Of a DNA stretch of 64,000 nt, positions 44,818 to 54,261 are shown piece after piece. The stretch lies in contig CANMIX010000001.1 in assembly GCA_947497985.1 (NCBI GenBank), positions 248,001 to 312,000 of the forward strand, given 5' to 3'. Within the stretch, counting starts at the first letter, position 1, and each line of letters begins with the position of its first letter. This DNA is from an uncultured Paracoccaceae bacterium (GTDB lineage Bacteria; Pseudomonadota; Alphaproteobacteria; Rhodobacterales; Rhodobacteraceae). The notes under the pieces are model-generated. The model did no database searches, was not told the origin of the DNA, and saw only the letters and a program-made list of their open reading frames with translations. Made by a program: the position numbers and the translations under genes.

Positions 44818-45711
44818 TTATTGTGCAGCCTTGTCCATCTGAGCAACTTCTTGGATGTACCCCATCAACTCTTCACGCAGCTCTTCGCGCGCCAATGCAA
44901 ACGCAACAGTCGCTTGCAGGAACCCAGCCTTTGACCCACAGTCGAAACGTTGACCGCGGAAACGATAACCATACACCGGAACATCATTCGCAATGTCATC
45001 CGCAATCGCGTCGGTCAGCTGGATCTCACCGCCAGTACCCTGCTTTTTCTTGTTCAGGTTTTTCATAACGGTCGGTGACAGCACGTAACGACCGATCACA
45101 GCCAGATTAGACGGGGCATCTTCCATCTTGGGCTTTTCGACCATGCCGTTTGCTTCAACAACCGAACCCATGTCGTTCTTCACGTCCAGAACACCATATG
45201 CAGACGCTTTTTCCGGTGCGACTTCCATGGCTGCAACCATGTTTCCGCCAGTCTCTTCGTAGGCTTCAATCATTTGCTGCAGGCAGGGCGTTTCGGCCGC
45301 AATAACGTCATCGGGAAGAATAACCGCAAAAGGCTCGTTGGCGATCAGGCGACGTGCACACCATACGGCGTGTCCCAGGCCCAGCGCTTGGTGCTGGCGG
45401 ATGTAGGCGATCGCGCCCGAGTCCATATTTGTGTGCTTCAATGTTTCCAGAAGCTCAGTCTTACCCTTCTTGCGCAGCTCCTGCTCAAGGATAGGCGAAT
45501 GATCGAAGTAGTCTTCGAGGGCACCTTTGCCGCGCGAGGTCACAAAGATAAACTCTTTGATGCCGGCAGCACGCGCCTCATCGATTGCGTATTGGACCAA
45601 GGGGCGGTCCACCAGGGTCATGATTTCTTTTGGAACAGATTTGGTTGCAGGCAGGAACCGAGTACCAAGTCCAGCAACGGGGAAAATAGCTTTTGTAACT
45701 TTTTTACGCAT
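44818..45711 (-). CDS. galU: UTP-glucose-1-phosphate uridylyltransferase
   Basis: Makes UDP-glucose from glucose 1-phosphate and UTP. The nucleotide-binding start FPVAGLGTRFLPATKSVPKEIM is typical, followed by LPDDV and the EKP loop. The frame is open to 45735, but ATG 45711 gives the usual N-terminus (MRKKVTKAIFPVAG, 297 residues) and has a GAG-rich ribosome site. First gene of the minus-strand polysaccharide unit. Confidence 0.96.
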   Translation of the reverse strand: MRKKVTKAIFPVAGLGTRFLPATKSVPKEIMTLVDRPLVQYAIDEARAAGIKEFIFVTSRGKGALEDYFDHSPILEQELRKKGKTELLETLKHTNMDSGAIAYIRQHQALGLGHAVWCARRLIANEPFAVILPDDVIAAETPCLQQMIEAYEETGGNMVAAMEVAPEKASAYGVLDVKNDMGSVVEANGMVEKPKMEDAPSNLAVIGRYVLSPTVMKNLNKKKQGTGGEIQLTDAIADDIANDVPVYGYRFRGQRFDCGSKAGFLQATVAFALAREELREELMGYIQEVAQMDKAAQ

Positions 45712-46085
45712 AACTCGCTCTCTCTTTTCACACAATGACCGTAATCGCGCCTTAGGACGAGTGGTCAGATATTCACTTTTAGCTACCTGGGAAGCAGTTC
45801 TTGCTTCTTGGAGGAGGAGTATCAGGCAGCCGTTCGTCCTTCTTTACTGATACTATAACCGCCGCTGTCGTGTACCTATCCTTGTGGATATCGGATAAAT
45901 TTATAGGAAAAATATATCCGATCCTGATACATTAACGGTCAAGTCGGCATACTCTTTAGACTTCATGTACAACAGTTCCATGTAGCGCTCTCATTCTGAC
46001 GTTAAAAAATGGAAACATTCAAAGAACATTGTATGTGTAGCGCCTTACGATTCTTACTCAAACCCCAAGGCGCCATCTAAATTTC
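45712..46085. other. AT-rich regulatory region upstream of galU
   Basis: About 370 bp without a gene. It holds an 8-bp inverted repeat (ATCGGATA at 45890-45897, TATCCGAT at 45915-45922, spacing 17) in an AT-rich setting and a direct repeat TGTAGCGC at 45981-45988 and 46036-46043. The region should carry the promoter of the galU unit; the repeats are operator candidates. Confidence 0.35.
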
Positions 46086-46883
46086 TTACGCGGATTTCAA
46101 TTCCACACCGGGAGCGTATGCAATGAAGAAGGGGTTTGCATAACCTTCTTTGCCATAGGTCAGCGGCTCATGATTGTCGAAACGCACGACTTTGCCGCCG
46201 GCACCCAACAAAACAGCGTGGCCAGCCGCAGTGTCCCATTCCATGGTGCGACCTACACGCGGATAGATATCCGCTTCGCCGGTCGCGACCAGACAGAACT
46301 TCAACGATGAACCAGCACTCTTGCTGTCTTTGACGTTGTATTTGCCAATATAATCGTCGGTCGCCTGATCACGGTGGGACTTGGACGCAACGACCATCAA
46401 CGCGGCATTGTCGCTTTCAGCCACATTGATTGCCTTGGTCTCGCCCAGCGTTTCAGGATCAAAGGCACCTGTTTCTTCAACGGTCGAGCCGTCAGCCAGA
46501 GTGAAGAACATGCGGTCACGGGCGGGTGCATAGACGACCCCGCGCGTTGGGACGCCCTTTTCCACCAGGGCAATGTTTACGGTAAAATCACCACGGCGGT
46601 TGATGAATTCTTTGGTCCCGTCCAGAGGGTCGACGATCAAGAATGTCTCGCCGCGTTCTTTATGGGATGCAGACTGCTCTTCGGTGACCAGCATCATGTC
46701 TGGGAACGCAGCGCGCAATCCGTCAGAGATCAGGGCGTCTGCTGCCTCATCGGCGGCCGTAACAGGGCTATCATCGGATTTAACTTTTACGTCAAAATCA
46801 TCGGAGTTGTAGATTTCCATGATTTTGGCACCGGCTTCGATCGCCAGTTTACGGATAACCGGGATCAGTTCGTCGTAAGTCAC
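46086..46883 (-). CDS. cysQ: 3'(2'),5'-bisphosphate nucleotidase
   Basis: Inositol monophosphatase-family enzyme that hydrolyses 3'-phosphoadenosine 5'-phosphate (PAP), the by-product of PAPS-dependent sulfotransfer, to AMP. The 265 residues include metal ligands in VTEEQ (Glu68-Glu69), DPLDGT at 85-90 and WDTAAGHAVL. The start is taken as GTG 46883, with GGAG 8 bases upstream; the longer frame to 46949 has no support. Its closeness to the sulfotransferase gene makes joint work plausible, though it is a separate unit. Confidence 0.9.
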   Translation of the reverse strand: MTYDELIPVIRKLAIEAGAKIMEIYNSDDFDVKVKSDDSPVTAADEAADALISDGLRAAFPDMMLVTEEQSASHKERGETFLIVDPLDGTKEFINRRGDFTVNIALVEKGVPTRGVVYAPARDRMFFTLADGSTVEETGAFDPETLGETKAINVAESDNAALMVVASKSHRDQATDDYIGKYNVKDSKSAGSSLKFCLVATGEADIYPRVGRTMEWDTAAGHAVLLGAGGKVVRFDNHEPLTYGKEGYANPFFIAYAPGVELKSA

Positions 46884-47004
46884 ACTATTTCTCCGAATAA
46901 CGAGATAAAATTGAAAACATTCTCTCCACCCCTTATGGTGCCCGTACAACGGAACAGCAAGAATTCCGTGTCACCTTAGGCAGCAATCAGCGCAATTGGT
47001 TCCA

Positions 47005-47829
47005 ATGTTTCAGCATAATACGCCCCGCACTCCTGCATTTTTTGCCTTCCTCGAAATGAGTGAGGTGATTTTTCATGCAATCGTGCGCAGCGTAAGATCC
47101 AAGCACAACAACGCCCTGATGGCCCTTGGCCTCACGATCTTTCAGGCGGTTATGTTTGTTGCGATCTTTTTTGCCATGTTCGAAATCTTAGGTGTCAAAG
47201 GAGCGGCGATCCGCGGCGACTTTTTGATCTATGTGATGACCGGTGTCTTTCTGTTTCTCACCCATACCAAAGCCGTCAGCGCAGTTGCCGGTGCAGAAGG
47301 GCCGAGCAGCCCGATGATGCAGCACGCGCCGATGAACACCATCGTGGCAATTGTATCTGCGGCTCTTGGGTCTCTTTATCTACAGACGCTGGCGCTGGTG
47401 ATTATCCTCTTTGGCTACCATGTGGCCTTCACCCCTGTGGTGATCGAAGATCCAGTCTCGGCCTATGGAATGATGCTGATCGCCTGGTTTTCAGGTGCCT
47501 GCATCGGACTTGTCTTTCTGATAATGAAACCCTGGGCGCCTTCGGTCGTTGGTATTTTGTCTACCATTTACCAACGCGCAAATATGATCGCCTCTGGCAA
47601 GATGTTCCTGGCGAACACCCTGCCGACGTCCATGTTGGTGATGTTCGACTGGAACCCGCTGTTTCACTGTATCGACCAAGTGCGCGGATACACGTTCAAG
47701 AACTACAACCCGCATTTCAGCAATTGGGAATATGCGCTGACGGTCGCTCTGGTCTTATTGGTGATCGGGATGATGGGCGAATTTTACACCCGTCGCAAAG
47801 TCTCCCTCAGCTGGAGCGCGCGACGCTAA
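47005..47829 (+). CDS. Polysaccharide export ABC transporter permease
   Basis: A 274-residue membrane protein with six predicted spans, of the ABC-2 permease type used for capsule or O-antigen export (KpsM-like). The N-terminal FLEMSEVIFHAIVRSVRSKH helix lies along the membrane before the first span. ATG 47005 is preferred to the TTG at 46996. No KpsT-like ATPase or KpsE/KpsC gene is adjacent, so it works with subunits encoded elsewhere. It is divergent from cysQ. Confidence 0.82.
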   Translation: MFQHNTPRTPAFFAFLEMSEVIFHAIVRSVRSKHNNALMALGLTIFQAVMFVAIFFAMFEILGVKGAAIRGDFLIYVMTGVFLFLTHTKAVSAVAGAEGPSSPMMQHAPMNTIVAIVSAALGSLYLQTLALVIILFGYHVAFTPVVIEDPVSAYGMMLIAWFSGACIGLVFLIMKPWAPSVVGILSTIYQRANMIASGKMFLANTLPTSMLVMFDWNPLFHCIDQVRGYTFKNYNPHFSNWEYALTVALVLLVIGMMGEFYTRRKVSLSWSARR

Positions 47830-47831
47830 AC

Positions 47832-48434
47832 TCAGGTCACGACACGCAGCGTCAGGTTGATACGCCCGCCTTTGGGCAGCAGGCGTGATGATTTGAAACG
47901 TATGCGGTCCACGCCGTGATAAGCCAGACGTGCCTCTCCCCCCATGACCACAACATCGCCTGAGTTGAGCCAGATTGATTCTGTTTTTCCCCCGCGCGTT
48001 GGGTTCCCGATCCGAAACAAAGCATCATCGCCCAGACTGATCGACAGGACCGGAAAGGAAAAGTCTGCCTCATCCTTATCCTGGTGCATCCCCATACGCG
48101 CAGTTTCGCCGTAATAGTTCACCAAACAACATTCCGGCTGACGTTCCGGCGTCACGAGCGTCTCCCAAAGTGTGAGTATCGGTGCGGGGATATCTGGCCA
48201 GATTTGTCCCTTGGGGTGAGTCTCGGCATATCGATATCCGGACGCGTCCGAAAACCAGCCAAACTTTCCTGCAGAGGTCATGCGCACCGACATCTGACCT
48301 CCGGAGGGAACCTGTGGCGAAAAAAGAGGCGCAGCCTTTAACACCGGGCGTAACGCTTCCACAATTTCCTGCTGTTTGCCCTGCGAAAGGCAATTTTTGT
48401 GGATTTCAAATCCTCGAACACGCAGCAAAGGCAT
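47832..48434 (-). CDS. alkB: AlkB-like 2-oxoglutarate dioxygenase
   Basis: Fe(II)/2-oxoglutarate enzyme that removes methyl adducts from DNA or RNA bases. The iron ligands are His117 and Asp119 (GMHQDKDE) and His173 (AYHGVDRIRF), with Arg residues after it for 2-oxoglutarate. The start at 48434 gives 200 residues; earlier ATGs at 48458 or 48491 are in frame, but the first has its ribosome site too close. It is convergent with the permease and divergent from dnaK. Confidence 0.88.
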   Translation of the reverse strand: MPLLRVRGFEIHKNCLSQGKQQEIVEALRPVLKAAPLFSPQVPSGGQMSVRMTSAGKFGWFSDASGYRYAETHPKGQIWPDIPAPILTLWETLVTPERQPECCLVNYYGETARMGMHQDKDEADFSFPVLSISLGDDALFRIGNPTRGGKTESIWLNSGDVVVMGGEARLAYHGVDRIRFKSSRLLPKGGRINLTLRVVT

Positions 48435-48508
48435 CAGTCTTATTCCATTATTAACCATATCCCTTGCAAAAACCGTGCAGAACGGCGACATGCGGCGTGC
48501 TGAGGCGG

Positions 48509-48536
48509 TTGCAGGGACGAATTGTGCTCCTTATAT
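48509..48536 (+). promoter_or_regulatory. Likely promoter of dnaK
   Basis: TTGCAG at 48509-48514 and TTATAT at 48531-48536, 16 bases apart, about 110 bp before dnaK. The spacing and boxes fit a sigma-70 or heat-shock RpoH promoter; alphaproteobacterial RpoH sites have a similar CTTG and CYTATAT form. I see no CIRCE element. Confidence 0.45.
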
Positions 48537-48644
48537 ACGCTTCGACGCGGCATGGTTTAAACCAAACGCGCCGTGATCGGGGTCAGGATGCCACAATGGG
48601 TTCAGGCCTCGGGTAATCGCCTTGAAGGAAAAAAGGGATCGAAG

Positions 48645-50567
48645 ATGAGCAAAGTTATCGGGATCGACCTGGGTACAACGAACTCTTGCGTAGCCATCAT
48701 GGACGGCTCGCAGCCCCGCGTTATTGAAAACGCCGAGGGCGCACGTACCACCCCGTCGATCGTAGCATTTACAGACGAAGAGCGTCTGGTTGGCCAGCCT
48801 GCAAAACGCCAGGCCGTGACAAACCCAGACAACACAATTTTTGGTGTGAAGCGCCTGATTGGCCGTCGCGCAGATGATGCGAACCTGGCCAAGGATAAAA
48901 AGCACCTGCCGTTCGCTGTTGTAAACGGTGGCAGCGGCGACGCATGGGTTGAAGCCAAGGGTGAGAAATACTCCCCTTCGCAAATCTCTGCCTTCATCCT
49001 GGGCAAGATGAAAGAGACCGCTGAAAGCTATCTGGGTGAAGACGTCACCCAAGCGGTTATCACCGTGCCGGCCTACTTCAACGACGCGCAGCGTCAGGCG
49101 ACCAAAGATGCGGGCAAGATCGCGGGCCTCGAGGTTCTGCGTATCATCAACGAGCCGACCGCGGCTGCGTTGGCCTATGGCCTGGACAAAGAGAACACCC
49201 AAACCATCGCGGTTTATGACCTTGGTGGTGGTACTTTCGATGTGACCATCCTGGAAATCGACGATGGTCTGTTCGAAGTAAAATCGACCAACGGCGACAC
49301 CTTCCTGGGTGGTGAAGACTTTGACATGCGCATCGTCTCCTACCTGTCGGATGAGTTCAAAAAAGCCAACGGCGTCGACCTGTCCAAAGACAAGATGGCT
49401 CTGCAGCGCCTGAAAGAAGCCGCTGAAAAAGCCAAGATCGAACTGTCTTCGGCCAGCCAGACCGAGATCAACCAACCGTTCATCTCGATGGATCCGTCTT
49501 CCGGCCAGCCGCTGCACATGGTTATGAAACTGACCCGTGCGAAGCTGGAAAGCCTGGTTGCAGACCTGATCAAGAACTCGATGAAGCCTTGCGCCGCCGC
49601 GTTGAAAGACGCCGGCCTGTCCGCATCTGACATCGACGAAGTTGTTCTGGTTGGCGGTATGACCCGTATGCCAAAGGTCATCGACGAAGTGACCAAGTTC
49701 TTTGGCAAAGAGCCCCACAAAGGTGTGAACCCGGACGAAGTTGTGGCCATGGGTGCTGCAATTCAGGCGGGCGTTCTGCAAGGCGACGTAAAAGACGTTG
49801 TTCTTCTTGACGTTACACCGCTGTCGCTGGGCATCGAAACTTTGGGCGGCGTCTTCACCCGTCTGATCGACCGTAACACCACCATCCCGACGAAAAAGTC
49901 TCAGGTCTTCTCAACTGCTGAAGACAACCAGAACGCCGTAACCATCCGCGTGTTCCAGGGTGAGCGCGAAATGGCCATGGACAACAAGATCCTCGGTCAG
50001 TTCAACCTCGAAGACATTCCGCCTGCCCCACGTGGCATGCCGCAAATCGAGGTGACTTTCGACATTGACGCAAACGGCATCGTGTCCGTTGGCGCAAAAG
50101 ACAAGGCCACCAACAAAGAGCAGCAGATCACCATTCAGGCGTCTGGCGGTCTGTCCGATGATGACATCGACAAGATGGTCAAGGATGCGGAAGACAACGC
50201 GGAAGCAGATAAAGAGCGCCGCGAACTGATCGAAGCCAAGAACCAGGCCGAAAGCCTCGTGCACTCCACCGAGAAATCGGTTGAAGAACACGGCGACAAA
50301 GTGGACCCATCCACCGTCGAAGCGATCGAACTGGCTGTTGCTGCGCTGAAAGACGATCTGGAAAACGAGAAATCAACCGCCGAGAAGATCAAGGCCGGTA
50401 TCCAGAACGTCACCGAAGTTGCAATGCGTCTGGGTGAAGCGATCTATAAAGCACAGCAAGAAGACGCTGGCGAAGAAGCACCTGCTGCTGCAGACGAATC
50501 TGCTGGTCCAGGCGCCGACGATATCGTTGACGCAGAATTCGAAGACCTGGACGACGATAAGCGCTAA
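48645..50567 (+). CDS. dnaK: Chaperone DnaK (Hsp70)
   Basis: ATP-driven folding chaperone. From ATG 48645, 640 residues begin [21 protein letters not shown]. The ATPase domain has the phosphate loops ([12 protein letters not shown] and [10 protein letters not shown]), then the linker [16 protein letters not shown], the substrate domain and an acidic C-terminal tail ending in DDDKR. The frame is open from 48573, but that start would add 24 non-family residues. A hairpin separates it from dnaJ. Confidence 0.97.
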   Translation: MSKVIGIDLGTTNSCVAIMDGSQPRVIENAEGARTTPSIVAFTDEERLVGQPAKRQAVTNPDNTIFGVKRLIGRRADDANLAKDKKHLPFAVVNGGSGDAWVEAKGEKYSPSQISAFILGKMKETAESYLGEDVTQAVITVPAYFNDAQRQATKDAGKIAGLEVLRIINEPTAAALAYGLDKENTQTIAVYDLGGGTFDVTILEIDDGLFEVKSTNGDTFLGGEDFDMRIVSYLSDEFKKANGVDLSKDKMALQRLKEAAEKAKIELSSASQTEINQPFISMDPSSGQPLHMVMKLTRAKLESLVADLIKNSMKPCAAALKDAGLSASDIDEVVLVGGMTRMPKVIDEVTKFFGKEPHKGVNPDEVVAMGAAIQAGVLQGDVKDVVLLDVTPLSLGIETLGGVFTRLIDRNTTIPTKKSQVFSTAEDNQNAVTIRVFQGEREMAMDNKILGQFNLEDIPPAPRGMPQIEVTFDIDANGIVSVGAKDKATNKEQQITIQASGGLSDDDIDKMVKDAEDNAEADKERRELIEAKNQAESLVHSTEKSVEEHGDKVDPSTVEAIELAVAALKDDLENEKSTAEKIKAGIQNVTEVAMRLGEAIYKAQQEDAGEEAPAAADESAGPGADDIVDAEFEDLDDDKR

Positions 50568-50588
50568 TCCTCTTGGTTTTGTCCAAGA

Positions 50589-50617
50589 CGGGCCGGTCCG
50601 CACCCCGGATCGGCCCG
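50589..50617 (+). terminator. Hairpin between dnaK and dnaJ
   Basis: A 12-bp stem (CGGGCCGGTCCG / CGGATCGGCCCG, one G-T pair) with a 5-base loop sits 22 bp after dnaK. Only a short, broken T-run follows (CTTTCGTT), so it likely lets part of the transcript through to dnaJ, setting a higher dnaK level, or protects the dnaK mRNA end. Confidence 0.55.
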
Positions 50618-50645
50618 CTTTCGTTGAGGCAGAAGGAACAGACCG

Positions 50646-51809
50646 ATGTCAAAACGTGACTATTACGAAACTCTCGGAGTGGCCAAAGGCGCCAACGCCG
50701 ATGAGATCAAGAAGGGTTTTCGCAAGAAAGCCAAAGAACTACACCCGGATCGCAACACCGATAACCCGGACGCCGAGTCGCTGTTCAAAGAGGTCAACGA
50801 GGCCTACGAAGTTCTGAAGGACGCCGACAAAAAAGCGGCTTATGACCGCTATGGGCACGCGGCCTTTGAAAACGGCATGGGAAGCGCAGGCGGCCAACGC
50901 GGTGGGCCTGGCTTTGGTGGCGGTGGCGATTTCTCTTCAGCCTTCTCAGATGTGTTTGACGACCTGTTCGGCGACTTCATGGGCGGTGCCCGTGGTGGCG
51001 GTGGCGGGCGCCAACGTGCTTCACGTGGCGCTGACTTGCGGTACAATCTCCGGGTCACGCTGGAAGATGCCTTTGCAGGAATCCAAAAAACCATCAAGGT
51101 CCCAACTGCGGTCGGCTGTACCTCCTGCGATGGAATCGGTTCCGAAGGTGGCGCAGAACCCACCACATGCCCAACATGTTCCGGCATGGGCAAGGTACGC
51201 GCGCAACAGGGTTTCTTTACCGTAGAACGCAGCTGTCCAACCTGTTCTGGTCTTGGTCAGATCATCAAGAACCCGTGTAAGACATGCCATGGGCACGGCC
51301 GTATCGAAAAAGACCGCTCGCTGTCGGTCAACATTCCGGCAGGTGTGGAAACTGGTACACGCATTCGTCTTGCAGGCGAGGGTGAGGCCGGTTTGCGCGG
51401 TGGCCCTCCGGGTGATCTCTATATCTTTGTCGAAGTCGCTGCACATGATCTGTTTGAACGTGAAGCGGACAATCTCTATTGCCGTGTTCCGGTCTCCATG
51501 TCCAAGGCGGCACTAGGTGGCGCAATTGAGGTTCCCACGATCGATGGCGGCCGTGGTCGCGTTCAGATCCCAGAGGGCAGTCAATCTGGTCGCCAAATGC
51601 GCCTGCGTGGCAAGGGCATGCCTGCCCTGCGCGGTGGTGGCGTTGGCGATATGTTCATCGAACTCGCGGTTGAGACACCCGTCAATCTGACGCCACGACA
51701 AAAAGAGCTTCTGCGCGAATTCGAAGATATCTCGCAGGAAAACAATAATCCCGAAAGCGGTAGCTTCTTCTCCTCGGTCAAGAGCTTCTGGGACGGGATG
51801 AAAGGCTAA
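50646..51809 (+). CDS. dnaJ: Chaperone DnaJ (Hsp40)
   Basis: Co-chaperone that stimulates DnaK ATPase. The J domain (1-70) carries HPD in ELHPDRN. A Gly/Phe-rich linker follows, then four CxxCxGxG zinc repeats ([36 protein letters not shown]) and two C-terminal beta domains. The 387 residues are typical. It lies 78 bp after dnaK. Confidence 0.97.
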   Translation: MSKRDYYETLGVAKGANADEIKKGFRKKAKELHPDRNTDNPDAESLFKEVNEAYEVLKDADKKAAYDRYGHAAFENGMGSAGGQRGGPGFGGGGDFSSAFSDVFDDLFGDFMGGARGGGGGRQRASRGADLRYNLRVTLEDAFAGIQKTIKVPTAVGCTSCDGIGSEGGAEPTTCPTCSGMGKVRAQQGFFTVERSCPTCSGLGQIIKNPCKTCHGHGRIEKDRSLSVNIPAGVETGTRIRLAGEGEAGLRGGPPGDLYIFVEVAAHDLFEREADNLYCRVPVSMSKAALGGAIEVPTIDGGRGRVQIPEGSQSGRQMRLRGKGMPALRGGGVGDMFIELAVETPVNLTPRQKELLREFEDISQENNNPESGSFFSSVKSFWDGMKG

Positions 51810-51811
51810 TG

Positions 51812-51841
51812 AAAACGCTCCCTTCGGGGGGCGTTTTTTTT
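51812..51841 (+). terminator. Rho-independent terminator after dnaJ
   Basis: An 11-bp stem (AAAACGCTCCC / GGGGGCGTTTT, one T-G pair) with a TTCG tetraloop, followed by a T-run. It directly follows the dnaJ stop. Confidence 0.92.
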
Positions 51842-51925
51842 GATGGTCGTAAATAAGACATCAAACCCGAGCCGGGCTATAAGTTCTTAATCTTCTGTAA
51901 AGACCTGCGGCCAAATCATGTCAGC

Positions 51926-52684
51926 ATGAAAACGCCGGGTAGCTTTCAGGATGCAGCACTTCCCCTCTTTTCTGAGGGCGGCTCAACTGTCGCGAAAATA
52001 TCAAAGAAACAACCGTCTTATATCCGGGATCACCGCGCCCGTCTGCGATCGCGTTTCATGGAAGGGGGGGCTCAGGCTGTCCCAGATTACGAACTGCTGG
52101 AACTGATCTTGTTTCGGTCGATTCCGCGCAAAGACGTCAAACCATTGGCACGGCGCTTGCTGGATCATTTTGGCGACATCAACCGCGTCATCACGGCAAA
52201 ACCTGAACGACTCGTCGAAATCGAAGACGTCGGGGATGCCGTTGTCACTGATTTCAAGATCCTAGAAGCCGCCGCACAGCGCTTAGCGAGAGCGCGTATT
52301 TTACAGCGACAGGTTATTTCCAGCTGGGATGCGCTGTTGGACTACTGCCACACCAGCATGGCACATCTTGAGACGGAGCAGTTTCGGGTGCTGTACCTTG
52401 ACCGCAAAAACGTTCTGATTGCGGACGAAGCCCAGGCTGACGGCACAGTGGATCATGTGCCTGTGTACCCGCGGGAAGTGGCCAAACGTGCGCTCGAACA
52501 CAACGCCAGCGCCATTATCCTGGTCCACAATCACCCATCCGGTGACCCCACGCCCTCCGACGCCGACATCGCCATGACCGAGCAGATCTCCAACGCGTTG
52601 ACGCCGTTAAGCATCGTGGTTCACGACCACCTTATTATTGGGAAGTCCCGCGAACTCAGCTTTCGGGCGCAGGGGTATCTTTAG
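51926..52684 (+). CDS. radC: RadC-family JAB domain protein
   Basis: A 252-residue RadC-like protein. Residues 50-125 have a helix-hairpin-helix DNA-binding part. The C-terminal JAB/MPN domain holds the zinc motif with His201 and His203 (VHNHPSGDPTPSDAD), Ser211 and Asp214. The original link of RadC to DNA repair is doubtful; the true substrate is unknown. It stands alone after the dnaJ terminator and is convergent with the OmpA fusion gene. Confidence 0.9.
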   Translation: MKTPGSFQDAALPLFSEGGSTVAKISKKQPSYIRDHRARLRSRFMEGGAQAVPDYELLELILFRSIPRKDVKPLARRLLDHFGDINRVITAKPERLVEIEDVGDAVVTDFKILEAAAQRLARARILQRQVISSWDALLDYCHTSMAHLETEQFRVLYLDRKNVLIADEAQADGTVDHVPVYPREVAKRALEHNASAIILVHNHPSGDPTPSDADIAMTEQISNALTPLSIVVHDHLIIGKSRELSFRAQGYL

Positions 52685-52687
52685 CGC

Positions 52688-54238
52688 TCAGCGTACCCAG
52701 ACTTCTACGCGACGGTTCACTTTGCGTCCCCAATCGCTGTCATCACAGGCCATTGGCATCGCTTCACCAAAAGCTTCGACAGATACATCAACCAAAGACA
52801 GGTTTGCGGTTTCACTGGTTTCGGTAATTGCGTCCCAAACCGCCGTTGCCCGCTTCAAAGCGATGTCACGGTTTGCCGCGGCCGGGCCTTCCCCATCTGA
52901 GAAGCCGACAAACATCAGTTTTCGTCCATCATAGACGCCAGACTCCAGATCTCGGGCGAGCTGCTCAATGTTGCCACGTGACTGTGCATCGGGGCGTGCA
53001 GATCCCGTTTCAAACCGAAACGTCGTCGTTAGACGGTCCATTCCGTCAACCTTGTCGACCAATCGTGCCAATTCGCTTAACCCGACTTCTGCCCCGGCGG
53101 AAGCAATTGCATTTGCCAAACGGTTTCCCTGTCGGTTAAGCCCGATCCGCTCGGGGGCTTGGTCGACAAATCCGGCTCGACGAATGACAATTTGTGCTGC
53201 CGGACCGCGTACATAGGACAGGAACTCACGTCCGATCTTGGGCAATCGGCGCGCCGGAAGGTACAAAAACAACGGAGCTGTGATGGGGTAATCTTCTGTT
53301 TTGATCGCTTGGCGACCGACTTGCAGCCCAAACCCGCAGTCACCGCCAAGACGGAGTGCACGTGCGGCACCAATCTGGGAATACAGCCCCAGCCCCAAGG
53401 CAAACGGATCAATAGCGACATAGCGCGCCAAAGCGTCCAAGCGTTCGTGTTGCTGCGCTTGTGCCGGGAGGCCCGAGGTTAAACCGAACTCATCCTCAAT
53501 AAGTTGCGCGATCCCAAAGCCATCCAACGGCACGTGGGTCGAAATTGGCGCATCCGGCCCATTCAATGCAGACCAGTTATCAATATCGCCGCGCAGAACA
53601 GCGATCAAACTTGGAAGATCAATATTTTGCACTGGATTGTCTGGCGCAACGATCGGAACCAACGCATCAAGCGCCAGAACGCGACTTCGAGCAGGTTGAG
53701 TAAGGTCTCCAAGGCCACGGGCCTGGGCGAGCGATAACTCCTCCTCACGTACTTCGCGTTGCGCCATGACGATATCGGCTGCATCGTCCAACAAGTCCGC
53801 AAACCCTTGGTCTGTATCGCTTACCGCAAAAACAAATCTGGCGGCTGTTCCACCTCCAGCCTTGCGCAAGAGATACTCAAAATCCTGCCCAGCCAATTTG
53901 TTGCGGTGTGTCTGATACCCATTGCGCAGCGCGTAGCCTTCGATCAATGCCGGCAGCAAAATTTCCGCCATTGCTGCAGAACCAGACAACGTTATCTCGG
54001 CCACGAAATCGGACAGGCTGGGGCATCCCGGCCCCTCGCAGCTGACACCAGAGCCGTCAACTGTCAGTTCACCGAACTTGGTATCAACGCGATAAAACTC
54101 ACCATCAAACCCCAAGAGGTTTCCGGTGATTTCAACGGCTCCATCAGGAGAAGACAACGTTACATCTTGTGCTGCGACGGGTTGCAGGCCGCACAATAGG
54201 AGAAGTGCAGCGACAACCACCGCACGAAAATTAACCAT
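52688..54238 (-). CDS. Substrate-binding/OmpA fusion protein
   Basis: A secreted 516-residue protein. After a signal peptide (1-23), residues about 80-370 resemble a PstS-type phosphate-binding protein (LSGSAAMAEILLPALIEGY, RGDIDNWSALNG, LFLYLPARR). A C-terminal OmpA-like domain (about 395-516) follows, with the peptidoglycan-binding block FVGFSDGEGPAAANRDIALKRA and a final NRRVEVWVR. The fusion would tether an anion-binding domain to the cell wall. Two CxxxC-like cysteines (about 67-73) may form a disulfide. It is the downstream gene of a pair with the anchored unknown protein (23-bp gap). Confidence 0.82.
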   Translation of the reverse strand: MVNFRAVVVAALLLLCGLQPVAAQDVTLSSPDGAVEITGNLLGFDGEFYRVDTKFGELTVDGSGVSCEGPGCPSLSDFVAEITLSGSAAMAEILLPALIEGYALRNGYQTHRNKLAGQDFEYLLRKAGGGTAARFVFAVSDTDQGFADLLDDAADIVMAQREVREEELSLAQARGLGDLTQPARSRVLALDALVPIVAPDNPVQNIDLPSLIAVLRGDIDNWSALNGPDAPISTHVPLDGFGIAQLIEDEFGLTSGLPAQAQQHERLDALARYVAIDPFALGLGLYSQIGAARALRLGGDCGFGLQVGRQAIKTEDYPITAPLFLYLPARRLPKIGREFLSYVRGPAAQIVIRRAGFVDQAPERIGLNRQGNRLANAIASAGAEVGLSELARLVDKVDGMDRLTTTFRFETGSARPDAQSRGNIEQLARDLESGVYDGRKLMFVGFSDGEGPAAANRDIALKRATAVWDAITETSETANLSLVDVSVEAFGEAMPMACDDSDWGRKVNRRVEVWVR

Positions 54239-54261
54239 GAGAAGCCCTGATAAATCGCGTT

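Noticed and set aside
48531-49781. Minus-strand open frame of 416 codons
   Set aside because: Antisense shadow of dnaK and overlaps its promoter.
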